From Tsuneonella amylolytica (GTDB taxonomy: Bacteria; Pseudomonadota; Alphaproteobacteria; Sphingomonadales; Sphingomonadaceae), in contig NZ_CP032570.1 of NCBI RefSeq assembly GCF_003626915.1, positions 1,978,501 through 2,042,500 of the forward strand: a stretch of 64,000 bases of DNA, written 5' to 3'. Under the pieces are notes generated by a model. That model saw nothing but the letters and a program-made list of their open reading frames with translations. It made no database searches and was not told where the DNA came from. Shown here piece by piece: positions 36,252 through 43,919 of this stretch (positions within the stretch are counted from its first letter, which is position 1; each line of letters begins with the position of its first letter). The translations under genes were made by a program, and so were the position numbers.

Positions 36252-36697
36252 TCGGCGGCGCTGCGCCGTTCGCGCTTGAAGCCCATCATGCCGAGCCACC
36301 ACTGCAGCGCGATGACGGCGCCCTTCGTCGGTTGCAGCCCGCCTACGATTATCACGGTCGCCAGCGGCAGGATGATCGCCGCGGTGGCGAACGCCGACAT
36401 CTCGAGATCGCCGGCGAGCAGGATGATGAGCGGGGCCAGCAGGTGCCCGACGACGAGGATCGCGACATAGGCCGGGATGTCGTCGGCCCGCGCGTGGGTC
36501 CAGTCCTGGCCGCAGGCGGGGCAGCGCTCGACCGGCTTCAGCCATTTGGCGAACAGTTTCGCCTCGCCGCAACGCGGGCACTGGCCCTTAATCCCCCGCC
36601 AGGCCGCCTGCCAGTAGGTTTCGGCGAGCGTGGCGGGCAGCGGGGCCGGCACCGGGCCGTTAGGGGCGGCGGGCGCAGCGGGGCGGGACGAGTCCAT
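36248..36697 (-). CDS. DUF983 membrane protein
   Basis: A 149-residue protein with an N-terminal zinc ribbon, CPRCGEAKLF plus RCPACGQDW, and two membrane helices (YVAILVVGHLLAPLIILL and FATAAIILPLATVIIV). DUF983 is widespread in alphaproteobacteria, often beside cytochrome oxidase assembly genes, function unknown. ATG 36697 was preferred over a TTG two codons earlier. First gene of a pair with moeB, 80 bp after dnaA. Confidence 0.88.
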   Translation of the reverse strand: MDSSRPAAPAAPNGPVPAPLPATLAETYWQAAWRGIKGQCPRCGEAKLFAKWLKPVERCPACGQDWTHARADDIPAYVAILVVGHLLAPLIILLAGDLEMSAFATAAIILPLATVIIVGGLQPTKGAVIALQWWLGMMGFKRERRSAAE

Positions 36698-36730
36698 GGA
36701 CAAGCTGTTGGCAGCCCGTGGGCATGCTGT

Positions 36731-36756
36731 CGACAGGGCTGTGCGCAGCCCTGTCG
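36731..36756 (-). terminator. Perfect hairpin after dnaA
   Basis: CGACAGGGCTG (36731-36741) and CAGCCCTGTCG (36746-36756) form an 11-bp perfect stem with a 4-nt loop, between the dnaA stop and the DUF983 start. It lacks a T-run, so termination is uncertain; it could also stabilise dnaA mRNA or separate the two genes. Confidence 0.55.
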
Positions 36757-36784
36757 ATTGGCGGTGGAACTGGAGTGGAAAGCG

Positions 36785-38251
36785 TCAGCTCTCCAGCTGG
36801 CGCAGCAGGCTCCGCACGTCGCCGTCCATGTCGGCATCGCGCTGGCGCAGGTCCTCGATCAGGCGCACCGCGTGGATGACGGTCGAATGGTCGCGCCCGC
36901 CGAACTTGCGGCCGATCTCGGGATAGCTGCGCGGGGTGAGCACCTTGGACAGGTACATCGCCACCTGCCGCGGGCGCACGACGGCGCGGGCGCGGCGCTT
37001 GCTCGCCATTTCCGACCGGTCGATGCGGTAGAACTGGCAGACGGTGCGCTGGATCTCGTCGATGGTAATCCGGCGGCGGTTGGCCGACAGGATGTCGGTA
37101 AGCTGTTCCTCGGCGAGCTGGAGGCTGACCTCCTGCCCCGTGAGCTGCGCGTAGGCGATCAGCTTGTTCAGGCCGCCCACCAGTTCGCGCACGTTGCGGG
37201 TGATGGTGCGGGCGAGGAAATCGACGACGTCCTCGGGCACTTCCAGCGGGGCGAAACGGGTGAGCTTCGACTGGAGGATGGATTTCCTCAGCTCGATGTC
37301 GGCCGCCTGGATGTCGGCGACGAGACCCATGCTGAGCCGCGACAGGAGACGGGGTTCGACCCCGTCCAGCGCCTGCGGGGCGCGGTCGGCGGCGAAGACC
37401 AGCCGCTTGCCCTCGTTCAGCAGCGCATCGATCGTGTAGAGCAGTTCCTCTTGCGCCGATGCCTTGCCGATGATGAACTGGATGTCGTCGACCAGCAGCA
37501 GGTCGAAGCTGCGCAGGCGGGCCTTGAACTCGATCGTCTGGTTCGACTTCAGCGCCTGGACGAATTCCACCATGAAGCGCTCGGCGCTGCAGTAGAAGAT
37601 CCGCGCGCGCGGGTGGGCCGAGAGATAGGCGTGGCCGATCGCGTGGAGCAGGTGCGTCTTGCCCTGGCCGGTCGCGGCCTTGAGGTAGAGCGGGCTGAAC
37701 TGCGGCGTTTCGGTCGCCGACATGCGCTGCGCGGCGTTGCAGGCCAGCACGTTCGCTTCGCCGGTGACGAAGGCCGCAAAGGTGAGCGAGGGGTCGAGGC
37801 CGACCGAGGATGTGAACCCGCGCTCGCCGATCGAGCTTGCGGGGTGGGAGATCATCGCCGGATCGCCGCCGTCGTTGGCCGCGCGGCGCCCTTCGCCGAA
37901 GCTCAGCTCGGGCAGGCGGCGGCGGCCCGGGTGGACCTTGATCTCGAGATTGCGAATCTCGCTGCGGGCGATCTTCCAGGCGAGCGAAAGCCGGTCGTGG
38001 AAGCGATCGTTGACCCAGTTGGCGCTGAATTCGGTTGGCAGGTAGAGTTCGAGCGTGCCGGTATTCTCGGCGAAACCGCCGACCTGGATCGGCTTGATCC
38101 ACTGGCTGTGGAGCTGGTGGCCCAGATCCTTGCGCAGCCCCTGGCTGATATCCGCCCAGTCGGCGGCCAGGTTGACTGCTTCCAGATCTTCCATGCCCTC
38201 TACGCCAGCCTTCCTGCGGGCGGCATTGGGGCCGCCGTTGTTGTCGTTCAT
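36785..38251 (-). CDS. dnaA: Chromosomal replication initiator protein DnaA
   Basis: AAA+ initiator of 488 residues that binds DnaA boxes and melts the origin. Domain I spans about 25-100 (ADWADISQGLRKDLG, then QWIKPIQV), a short linker, the AAA+ core with Walker A in KAATGQGKTHLLHAIGH, Walker B LLLVDDIQFI, and domain IV with the DnaA signature GGRDHSTVIHAVRLIEDL. ATG 38251 gives a 19-residue lead before an alternative ATG. No cluster of DnaA boxes lies beside it, so oriC is probably elsewhere, as is common in this order. Confidence 0.97.
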   Translation of the reverse strand: MNDNNGGPNAARRKAGVEGMEDLEAVNLAADWADISQGLRKDLGHQLHSQWIKPIQVGGFAENTGTLELYLPTEFSANWVNDRFHDRLSLAWKIARSEIRNLEIKVHPGRRRLPELSFGEGRRAANDGGDPAMISHPASSIGERGFTSSVGLDPSLTFAAFVTGEANVLACNAAQRMSATETPQFSPLYLKAATGQGKTHLLHAIGHAYLSAHPRARIFYCSAERFMVEFVQALKSNQTIEFKARLRSFDLLLVDDIQFIIGKASAQEELLYTIDALLNEGKRLVFAADRAPQALDGVEPRLLSRLSMGLVADIQAADIELRKSILQSKLTRFAPLEVPEDVVDFLARTITRNVRELVGGLNKLIAYAQLTGQEVSLQLAEEQLTDILSANRRRITIDEIQRTVCQFYRIDRSEMASKRRARAVVRPRQVAMYLSKVLTPRSYPEIGRKFGGRDHSTVIHAVRLIEDLRQRDADMDGDVRSLLRQLES

Positions 38252-38600
38252 GTCCGTCCACCCCCGTCCGGTTCGTCATGGCCGATCGGGGCGAATCCCG
38301 TCGTCCCCGGCCGTCCGTTGGACACGTCTTTCCCGCCCCGAAGATCCCATGATTCGGGGCCCGTGAAAGCGATCCAGTGATGTAGAAGCCCGGGCTGTCC
38401 CGCCCCGGGCGACAGCCGTTCTTTTCAACAGCGCCGGGCGACTGGCAAGGGCGGCGGCGCAAAAAAAGCGAAATAAAGCCTGTTGACTCGGCCTACCCCG
38501 CAGACTTGCGTTCAAGGTACTGGAATCGCTTGGTTAGCACCGTGTTACGGTTCTGCGAATCGCGGGTTTTCCGTGAGTCGCCCCACCGGGTCCGCAGGCA
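38252..38600 (-). promoter_or_regulatory. dnaA 5' region with competing hairpins
   Basis: A 445-bp gap without a gene between rpsT and dnaA. It holds GCCCCGAA/TTCGGGGC (38335-38342, 38353-38360) and two mutually exclusive stems: GCCCGGG 38388-38394 with 38404-38410, or GGCTGTC 38393-38399 with GACAGCC 38411-38417. An A-rich tract is at 38461-38467. I see no convincing -10/-35 pair for dnaA and no match to TTATCCACA. The far end carries the rpsT terminator. Confidence 0.4.
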
Positions 38601-38633
38601 AAGAAAAACGCCGGCGCATCGCTGCACCGGCGT
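38601..38633 (-). terminator. Rho-independent terminator of rpsT
   Basis: Minus-strand stem ACGCCGGTGC/GCGCCGGCGT (38608-38633, 6-nt loop) followed by TTTTTCTTT (38601-38609 on the plus strand as A-rich). On the plus strand a T-run also follows, so it may work both ways. Confidence 0.88.
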
Positions 38634-38696
38634 CGTCCTTTTTTGTTCTTCGATCGTCCGCCCGCGAAGCCGCGGCGGCGAATCGGAAGCGCCGAA

Positions 38697-38957
38697 TCAG
38701 AGCGCGCCGACGCGCTTCGACAGGCGGCTCATCTTGCGGCTGGCGGTGTTCTTGTGAAGCACGCCGCGGGCGACGCCGCGGGCCAGTTCGGGCTGCGCTG
38801 CCTTCAGCGCGTCGGTCGCCGCCGTCTTGTCGCCGCCTTCGATCGCGGTTTCGACCTTCTTCAGGAACGAGCGAATGCGGCTCATGCGCGCGCCGTTGAT
38901 CTGGGCGCGGTTGGCGTTGCGGATGATGCGCTTCTTGGCTTGCGGCGTATTGGCCAT
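38697..38957 (-). CDS. rpsT: 30S ribosomal protein S20
   Basis: Small-subunit protein of 86 residues, all helical and basic. [21 protein letters not shown] and [14 protein letters not shown] and [19 protein letters not shown] are diagnostic. It is monocistronic, with a promoter about 80 nt upstream and a strong terminator, and sits upstream of dnaA as in many alphaproteobacteria. S20 expression is autoregulated in E. coli; the long leader could allow the same. Confidence 0.97.
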   Translation of the reverse strand: MANTPQAKKRIIRNANRAQINGARMSRIRSFLKKVETAIEGGDKTAATDALKAAQPELARGVARGVLHKNTASRKMSRLSKRVGAL

Positions 38958-39045
38958 GTCTGTCCTCGGTCGGGCCGCCCGGTGCGGCCGTGAAATCTGG
39001 TGTGCGTGATGCGTCGCGACGGGCGGACCCGCCGGGAAAGGCGCG

Positions 39046-39074
39046 CCCCTAGCGGGGGTGCCCGATTCCGTCAA
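39046..39074 (-). promoter_or_regulatory. rpsT promoter
   Basis: Minus strand TTGACG (39069-39074), 17-bp spacer, TAGGGG (39046-39051); leader about 80 nt. Same architecture as the rpoZ, rpmJ and rpmH promoters. Confidence 0.65.
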
Positions 39075-39107
39075 GCGAAACGGGCCGCTCCGGTGCGGGC
39101 GGGTGGC

Positions 39108-39923
39108 CTAGCGCTGGCAGCGCGGGCAGAACCACGTGCTGCGCCCGCCCTGCACGATGCGCCGCACGGTGCCGCCGTCCTCGCGCAGGCAGGCCGCGCC
39201 CTCGCGCCCGTAGACGGCGAAGCGGGTGGCGAAATACCCGAGCTGGCCATCGGGGCGGGCGTAGTCGCGCAAGGTCGATCCGCCGTCGCCGATCGATTGT
39301 TCGAGCACGGCCACGATCTCGGGCACCAGCCGGTCGAGCCGGCCGCGGGTGACCTTGCCGGCCGCCTTGCGCGGGTCGATCCCGGCGCGCCACAGCGCCT
39401 CGCACACGTATATGTTGCCGAGGCCCGCAACGATGGCCTGGTCGAGCAGAAGCAGCTTGATGGCCTGTTTCCGTCCCGCGAACGCTCTCTGGAGGTGAAG
39501 GCCGGTAAGGCCGGGTCCGAGCGGTTCGGGACCGAGCGCGGCGAACGCCGGCCATTCGTCCAGCGCGGCCGTGTCGACGAGATCGACCGAACCGAATCGC
39601 CGCGCGTCGTTGAGGGCGAAGCGGTGCCCGGCGGTCTCGAGCACCAGGTGGTCGTGCTTCTCGATTTCGGCGGGGTCGATCCGCCAGCGGCCGCTCATGC
39701 CGAGGTGGAAGACGAGCGTGGTGTCGCGGTCGGTATGGACGAGGCCGTATTTCGCCCGCCGGCCGAGCCCGGTCACCCGCGCGCCGGTCAGCCGCTGGAC
39801 CAGGCCTTCGGGAAACGGGCGGCGCATGTCGGGGCGGTTCACCGCCACCCGCTCGATCCGCTCGCCGTCGAGAAAGGCGGCGAGGCCGCGCACGGTGGTT
39901 TCGACTTCGGGAAGCTCGGGCAT
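39108..39923 (-). CDS. mutM: Formamidopyrimidine-DNA glycosylase
   Basis: Removes 8-oxoguanine and ring-opened purines. The 271-residue protein begins MPELPEVETTVRGL (catalytic Pro2/Glu3), has HLGMSGRWR and the H2TH helix GLGNIYVCEALWRAG, and ends with a zinc-finger-like region. The normal four-Cys finger is incomplete: only one Cys (AACLREDGG) is left in the first pair, while the second pair, STWFCPRCQR, is normal. ATG 39923 lies 7 nt after a TAGAGC -10, so the mRNA may be leaderless. Confidence 0.95.
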   Translation of the reverse strand: MPELPEVETTVRGLAAFLDGERIERVAVNRPDMRRPFPEGLVQRLTGARVTGLGRRAKYGLVHTDRDTTLVFHLGMSGRWRIDPAEIEKHDHLVLETAGHRFALNDARRFGSVDLVDTAALDEWPAFAALGPEPLGPGLTGLHLQRAFAGRKQAIKLLLLDQAIVAGLGNIYVCEALWRAGIDPRKAAGKVTRGRLDRLVPEIVAVLEQSIGDGGSTLRDYARPDGQLGYFATRFAVYGREGAACLREDGGTVRRIVQGGRSTWFCPRCQR

Positions 39924-39930
39924 GGGCCGG

Positions 39931-39958
39931 GCTCTATCATCCTTTGCTAGCGCGGCAA
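39931..39958 (-). promoter_or_regulatory. mutM promoter, divergent and overlapping with ubiE
   Basis: Minus strand TTGCCG (39953-39958), 16-bp spacer, TAGAGC (39931-39936), ending 7 nt before the mutM ATG; no Shine-Dalgarno. Confidence 0.5.
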
Positions 39959-39972
39959 TTCCCCCCTAATGC
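39944..39972 (+). promoter_or_regulatory. ubiE promoter
   Basis: TTGCTA (39944-39949), 17-bp spacer, TAATGC (39967-39972), ending 7 nt before ATG 39980; no Shine-Dalgarno. It overlaps the mutM promoter on the other strand. Confidence 0.5.
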
Positions 39973-39979
39973 CCCGCGC

Positions 39980-40723
39980 ATGAGCCAAGACGCACGCGAA
40001 ACGGTTTCCTTCGGTTACGAAGAGGTCCCCCCCGAGGAGAAGACGCGCCGGGTGGGCGCGGTGTTCTCGGGCGTGGCGGCCAAGTACGACGTCATGAACG
40101 ACGCGATGAGCGTCGGGATGCACCGGTTGTGGAAGGACCGGTTCGTGCGCGCGGTGAAGCCGCGCGCGGGCGAGGCGGTGCTCGACATGGCCGGCGGCAC
40201 GGGCGACATCGCCTTTCGCATGGCGGCCCGGGGCGCGAGCGTGACGGTGGCCGACATCAACCAGGAAATGCTCGACGTCGGCATCGAGCGGGCGATGGAG
40301 CGCGGGATCGACGGCTTGGTCTGGAGCCGGCAGAACGCGGAAGAGCTGAGCTATCCCGACAGGGTATTCGACGCCTACACGATCGCGTTCGGCATCCGCA
40401 ACGTCACCGACATTCCCAAGGCCCTGCGCGAGGCGCACCGCGTGCTGAATTACGGCGGGAGGTTCTTCTGCCTCGAGTTCTCGACCACCGAATGGCCGGG
40501 CTTCCGCGAGGTCTACGACGCCTATTCGCACAAGCTGGTGCCGAAGATCGGGCAGGCCATCGCGGGCGATGCGGACAGCTACCGCTATCTCATCGAATCG
40601 ATCCGCCGCTTCCCGCCGATGCCCGAATTCGAACGGATGATCGGCGAAGCCGGTTTCGCCCGCACGAAGGTCGAGCCGATCCTGGGCGGTCTCGTCGCGA
40701 TCCATTCGGGGTGGAAGGTCTAG
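39980..40723 (+). CDS. ubiE: Ubiquinone/menaquinone C-methyltransferase UbiE
   Basis: SAM-dependent C-methylation of the ubiquinone ring. The 247-residue protein has RRVGAVFSGVAAKYDVMNDAMS and SVGMHRLWKDRFV, the SAM site VLDMAGGTGDIAFRMA, and AYTIAFGIRNVTD with RFFCLEFS. It starts a unit with ubiB, whose GTG follows 2 bp after the stop. The pair plus COQ9 at 51.2 kb cover ubiquinone synthesis in this window. Confidence 0.96.
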   Translation: MSQDARETVSFGYEEVPPEEKTRRVGAVFSGVAAKYDVMNDAMSVGMHRLWKDRFVRAVKPRAGEAVLDMAGGTGDIAFRMAARGASVTVADINQEMLDVGIERAMERGIDGLVWSRQNAEELSYPDRVFDAYTIAFGIRNVTDIPKALREAHRVLNYGGRFFCLEFSTTEWPGFREVYDAYSHKLVPKIGQAIAGDADSYRYLIESIRRFPPMPEFERMIGEAGFARTKVEPILGGLVAIHSGWKV

Positions 40724-40725
40724 CG

Positions 40726-42279
40726 GTGACACGCCCCGCCACGCATATCCTGCGGCTTCTGAAATGGGGGCGCAGCCTCGCGCGGCACGGCGCGCTGCGC
40801 GGGATCGAGGCCGATCCCAACACGCCGGCGCCGGTCGTGCGGCTGGCGCGGATCGCGCGGCTGGGCACGGTGCAGCCGCGCACGCCCGACTATGCCGCCG
40901 CGTTCCAGGAGATCGGCCCGGCGGCGATCAAGCTCGGCCAGTCGCTCGCCACCCGGCCCGACTTGGTCGGCGAGGAAGCGACCCACAACCTGCTCACCCT
41001 GCAGGATAGCCTGCCGCCTGTCCCGTTCGAAGCGATCGAGGCGGAGATCGCCCGCAGTTTCGACGCGCCGGTATCCAGCCTGTTCGCCGAGATCGACCCG
41101 GTGCCGGTGGGCTCGGCCTCGATCGCGCAGGTCTACAAGGCGGTCACCACCGAAGGGCGCACGGTCGCGGTCAAGGTCCAGCGGCCGGGCATTCGCGAGA
41201 AGCTGGCGCGCGACATCGCGACCTACGAATGGGCGGCCGCGCATCTCGAGGCGATGGGCGGTGAGGCGGCGCGGCTGCGCCCCCGGCTGACGATCGCGAA
41301 CTTCAAGCGCTGGACCAGCCGCGAGCTCGACCTGCGGCGCGAGGCGGCCAGTGCGTCCGAACTTGCCGACGCCATGAAGGGCTTCGACGGGTATTGCATC
41401 CCCTCGGTCGACTGGGACCGCACCAACGGCCGTGTGCTGACGATCGAGTGGATCGACGGCATCAAGATTTCCGACCGCGCGGCGCTGATGGCGGCGGGTC
41501 ACGACCTGCCCGCGCTTGCCCGCCGGCTGGTCCTCGCATTCCTCAGCCAGGCGATCAGCGCCGGTTTCTTCCATGCCGACATGCACCAGGGCAACCTGTT
41601 TGTGCGCGCCGACGGGACGATCGTGGCGATCGATTTCGGCATCATGGGGCGGATCGACCGGCAGGCGCGCCAGTGGCTGGCCGAAATCCTCTACGGCCTC
41701 ACCACCGGCAACTATCGCCGGGTGGCCGAAATCCATTTCGAGGCGCAGTATGTGCCGGCGTACCATTCGGTCGACGAATTCGCGACCGCGCTGCGCGCCG
41801 TGGGCGAACCGATGCGCGGCAAGCCGGTGAGCGAGCTCAGCGTCGGACAGATGCTCGACGGGCTGTTCGCGATCACCCGCGATTTCGACATGGCGACCCA
41901 GCCGCATCTCTTGCTGCTGCAAAAGACGATGGTGATGGTGGAGGGGCTCGCCACCAGCCTCGATCCCTCGATCAATATGTGGGACGTGTCCGCCCCGTTC
42001 GTGCGCGAATGGATCCGCGACGAACTGGGGCCCGAGGCGGTGATCGCCGACCGGCTCAAGACCGACGTCGAGACGCTGCTCCGCATCCCCGAGCTCGTTC
42101 GGCGGATCGAGGACAGCTACCCCGCCAAGGGCGGCGCGCCCGAGCCGCCGCCGCTGCCGCACATCCCGCTGATGTGGGAGCGGAAAGGCGAAATTAACCA
42201 TTGGCCCCGATACCTCGCCGCGGCTGCGGTAGGGGGTCTGGCTGCGTGGGCATCGATTGCGAGCGGACTGATCGGCTGA
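40726..42279 (+). CDS. ubiB: Ubiquinone biosynthesis protein UbiB (ABC1/ADCK-like ATPase)
   Basis: Atypical protein-kinase-like ATPase of 517 residues that supports ubiquinone assembly at the membrane. It has the KxGQ motif IKLGQSLATRPDLV, the modified Ala-rich loop PVGSASIAQVYKA, invariant Lys in VAVKVQRPG, ADMHQGNLF and metal-binding AIDFGIMGR. The C-terminus carries a membrane anchor (YLAAAAVGGLAAWASIASGLIG). GTG 40726; its last 34 bp overlap the next membrane gene. Confidence 0.95.
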   Translation: MTRPATHILRLLKWGRSLARHGALRGIEADPNTPAPVVRLARIARLGTVQPRTPDYAAAFQEIGPAAIKLGQSLATRPDLVGEEATHNLLTLQDSLPPVPFEAIEAEIARSFDAPVSSLFAEIDPVPVGSASIAQVYKAVTTEGRTVAVKVQRPGIREKLARDIATYEWAAAHLEAMGGEAARLRPRLTIANFKRWTSRELDLRREAASASELADAMKGFDGYCIPSVDWDRTNGRVLTIEWIDGIKISDRAALMAAGHDLPALARRLVLAFLSQAISAGFFHADMHQGNLFVRADGTIVAIDFGIMGRIDRQARQWLAEILYGLTTGNYRRVAEIHFEAQYVPAYHSVDEFATALRAVGEPMRGKPVSELSVGQMLDGLFAITRDFDMATQPHLLLLQKTMVMVEGLATSLDPSINMWDVSAPFVREWIRDELGPEAVIADRLKTDVETLLRIPELVRRIEDSYPAKGGAPEPPPLPHIPLMWERKGEINHWPRYLAAAAVGGLAAWASIASGLIG

Positions 42280-43391
42280 CGGCGGCCTCGCGGTTGGCCG
42301 GCCTGCCGCCGCTTGCGGCGCGGGCGATCCTCGCGCTGATTGCCGCCCTAATACTCGCCGCCGCATTCGTTCCGTTCAAGGAAGCGCATTCGCCAGCCGG
42401 TGCGGCATCGCGGGCCGGCAACGCGACTGCCTCGACCAAGCCCGCTCGCGACGCCGACCTCGAATTTTACGAGGCGGTCGCCGATCGGATCGCCGCGCGC
42501 GAGCGATACTACGATTTCATCGTGCCGGCGCAGCGGGCGGCGGGATACCCGGTCAACCCGGGCTTCGCGGTGCGCCTGCCGACGCTTGCGTACCTGTCGG
42601 CATGGCTCGGGTCCACCGGGCTGCTCGCCGCCGCAATCGCGCTCACGGGCGCATGCGCGTTCGCCTGGTGGCGGCGGCTGGGCGAAGAGGTGGCCGATCC
42701 CGGCGTGCGGCGCATTGCCTTCGCGCTGCTGCTGGTGGGCCTTTCGCTCGGGCTCAATCGCCACTTCTTTCCGCTGCACGAGTTCTGGGCGGGAATGCTG
42801 CTCGCGCTCTCACTTGCGCTGCACAGGCCGGACCGCGGCAGGTGGGGGGCGGCACTCGCCGTCGCCGCGCTGGCACTGGCGATCCGCGAGTTGGCGCTGC
42901 CGTTCGTGATACTGATGGCGGCGATGGCGGCATGGCGCCGCGACTGGCGCGAGGCGGCGGCGTGGGGCGCTCTCGTCGCAATATTCGTCGCCGGGCTGGC
43001 CGTGCACTTCCAGCTCGTCGCCGCATCGACGACGCCCGCCGATCCGCGCTCGGCCTCGTGGATCGCGCTAGGCGGGCTTCCGGGTTGGTTGTCGAAGATC
43101 GTCCTCACGACCAACCTGCGGCTGCTCCCGCAATGGATCGCGGCCCCGGTGGTGGTGCTGGCGATGGTCGGCTGGACGAGCTGGCGGGGCAGGGCGGGCG
43201 CGACCGGCGCGCTGCTGTTCGGCGGCTATGCGGTCGCCTTCATGATCGCCGGCCGGCCGGAGAACTATTACTGGGGCGCGCTGGTCGGGCCGGCTTTCCT
43301 CGCCGGGCTAGCCTTCGCGCCGGAAGCCCTCGGCGCCCTGTGGCGATCGGCCGCGCGCAAGGGCCCGACCAAGCGTCCCGCGCTCAGCTGA
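42246..43391 (+). CDS. Polytopic membrane protein of unknown function
   Basis: About 381 residues with eight to ten membrane helices, starting AILALIAALILAAAFVPFK. A conserved-looking periplasmic loop, DLEFYEAVADRIAARERYYDFIVPAQRAAGYPVNP, follows the first helix, and NRHFFPLHEFWAGMLLAL lies mid-protein. The layout resembles GT-C fold membrane transferases or DUF2029-type proteins, but no catalytic motif is clear. GTG 42246 lies within the end of ubiB. It converges with a DUF4345-like gene with an 8-bp overlap. Confidence 0.7.
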   Translation: MGIDCERTDRLTAASRLAGLPPLAARAILALIAALILAAAFVPFKEAHSPAGAASRAGNATASTKPARDADLEFYEAVADRIAARERYYDFIVPAQRAAGYPVNPGFAVRLPTLAYLSAWLGSTGLLAAAIALTGACAFAWWRRLGEEVADPGVRRIAFALLLVGLSLGLNRHFFPLHEFWAGMLLALSLALHRPDRGRWGAALAVAALALAIRELALPFVILMAAMAAWRRDWREAAAWGALVAIFVAGLAVHFQLVAASTTPADPRSASWIALGGLPGWLSKIVLTTNLRLLPQWIAAPVVVLAMVGWTSWRGRAGATGALLFGGYAVAFMIAGRPENYYWGALVGPAFLAGLAFAPEALGALWRSAARKGPTKRPALS

Positions 43392-43782
43392 CGGCGGAAC
43401 CCACGCCGCGGTGGGGCAGGACGCGGCTGCCCGTTACGCTCAGCACGACCGCGGCCGCTTCCACCAGCATCGGCAGCCAGAAACCCGGCTCCGCCCCGTC
43501 GGCGACCGCGCTGATCAGGCGGCCGAGGAAGGCGATGCCGAACAGCGCGGCCGGCACCAGCAGCAGCTCGCCGTTGCGCCGCCAGGCGCCCCAGATCATT
43601 GCCGCCCCGCCGACGAAGAACAGCGCGGGAAAGTCCGCCCGCAGCACCGCGAGCCCGGCGGGCCCGTCGGGCGACAGCGCGAAGCTCGCCCCGGCGGACA
43701 GCGGCATGACCAGGAAGTTGGCGCCCATCAGCAGGAAGAACAGGCCTTCGACGAAGATCAGCGCGGTCAGGATCAGGCGCAT
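43384..43782 (-). CDS. DUF4345-like small membrane protein
   Basis: A 132-residue protein with four membrane helices. RLILTALIFVEGLFFLLMGANFLVMP opens it, and LRADFPALFFVGGAAMIWGAWRRN and AFLGRLISAVADG follow, similar to the DUF4345 family. Function unknown. A GAGGGGAG site precedes the ATG by about 10 nt. Confidence 0.75.
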   Translation of the reverse strand: MRLILTALIFVEGLFFLLMGANFLVMPLSAGASFALSPDGPAGLAVLRADFPALFFVGGAAMIWGAWRRNGELLLVPAALFGIAFLGRLISAVADGAEPGFWLPMLVEAAAVVLSVTGSRVLPHRGVGSAVS

Positions 43783-43919
43783 GCGGCAGTATACTCCCCT
43801 CGGGTTCGGCGCGCCTCATGCATGACCGCGGCGACTAGGGCAATCTTAACCACTGGGTGCCTAGGGCTGGCGCGTGTTGCGCGCGGACGCTATCGCCGCG
43901 CGATGGTCAGAGGGGCACG

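Noticed and set aside
36785..38696. Replication origin beside dnaA
   Set aside because: No repeated DnaA boxes or AT-rich unwinding element were found in the 445-bp gap; the lineage often has its origin elsewhere.
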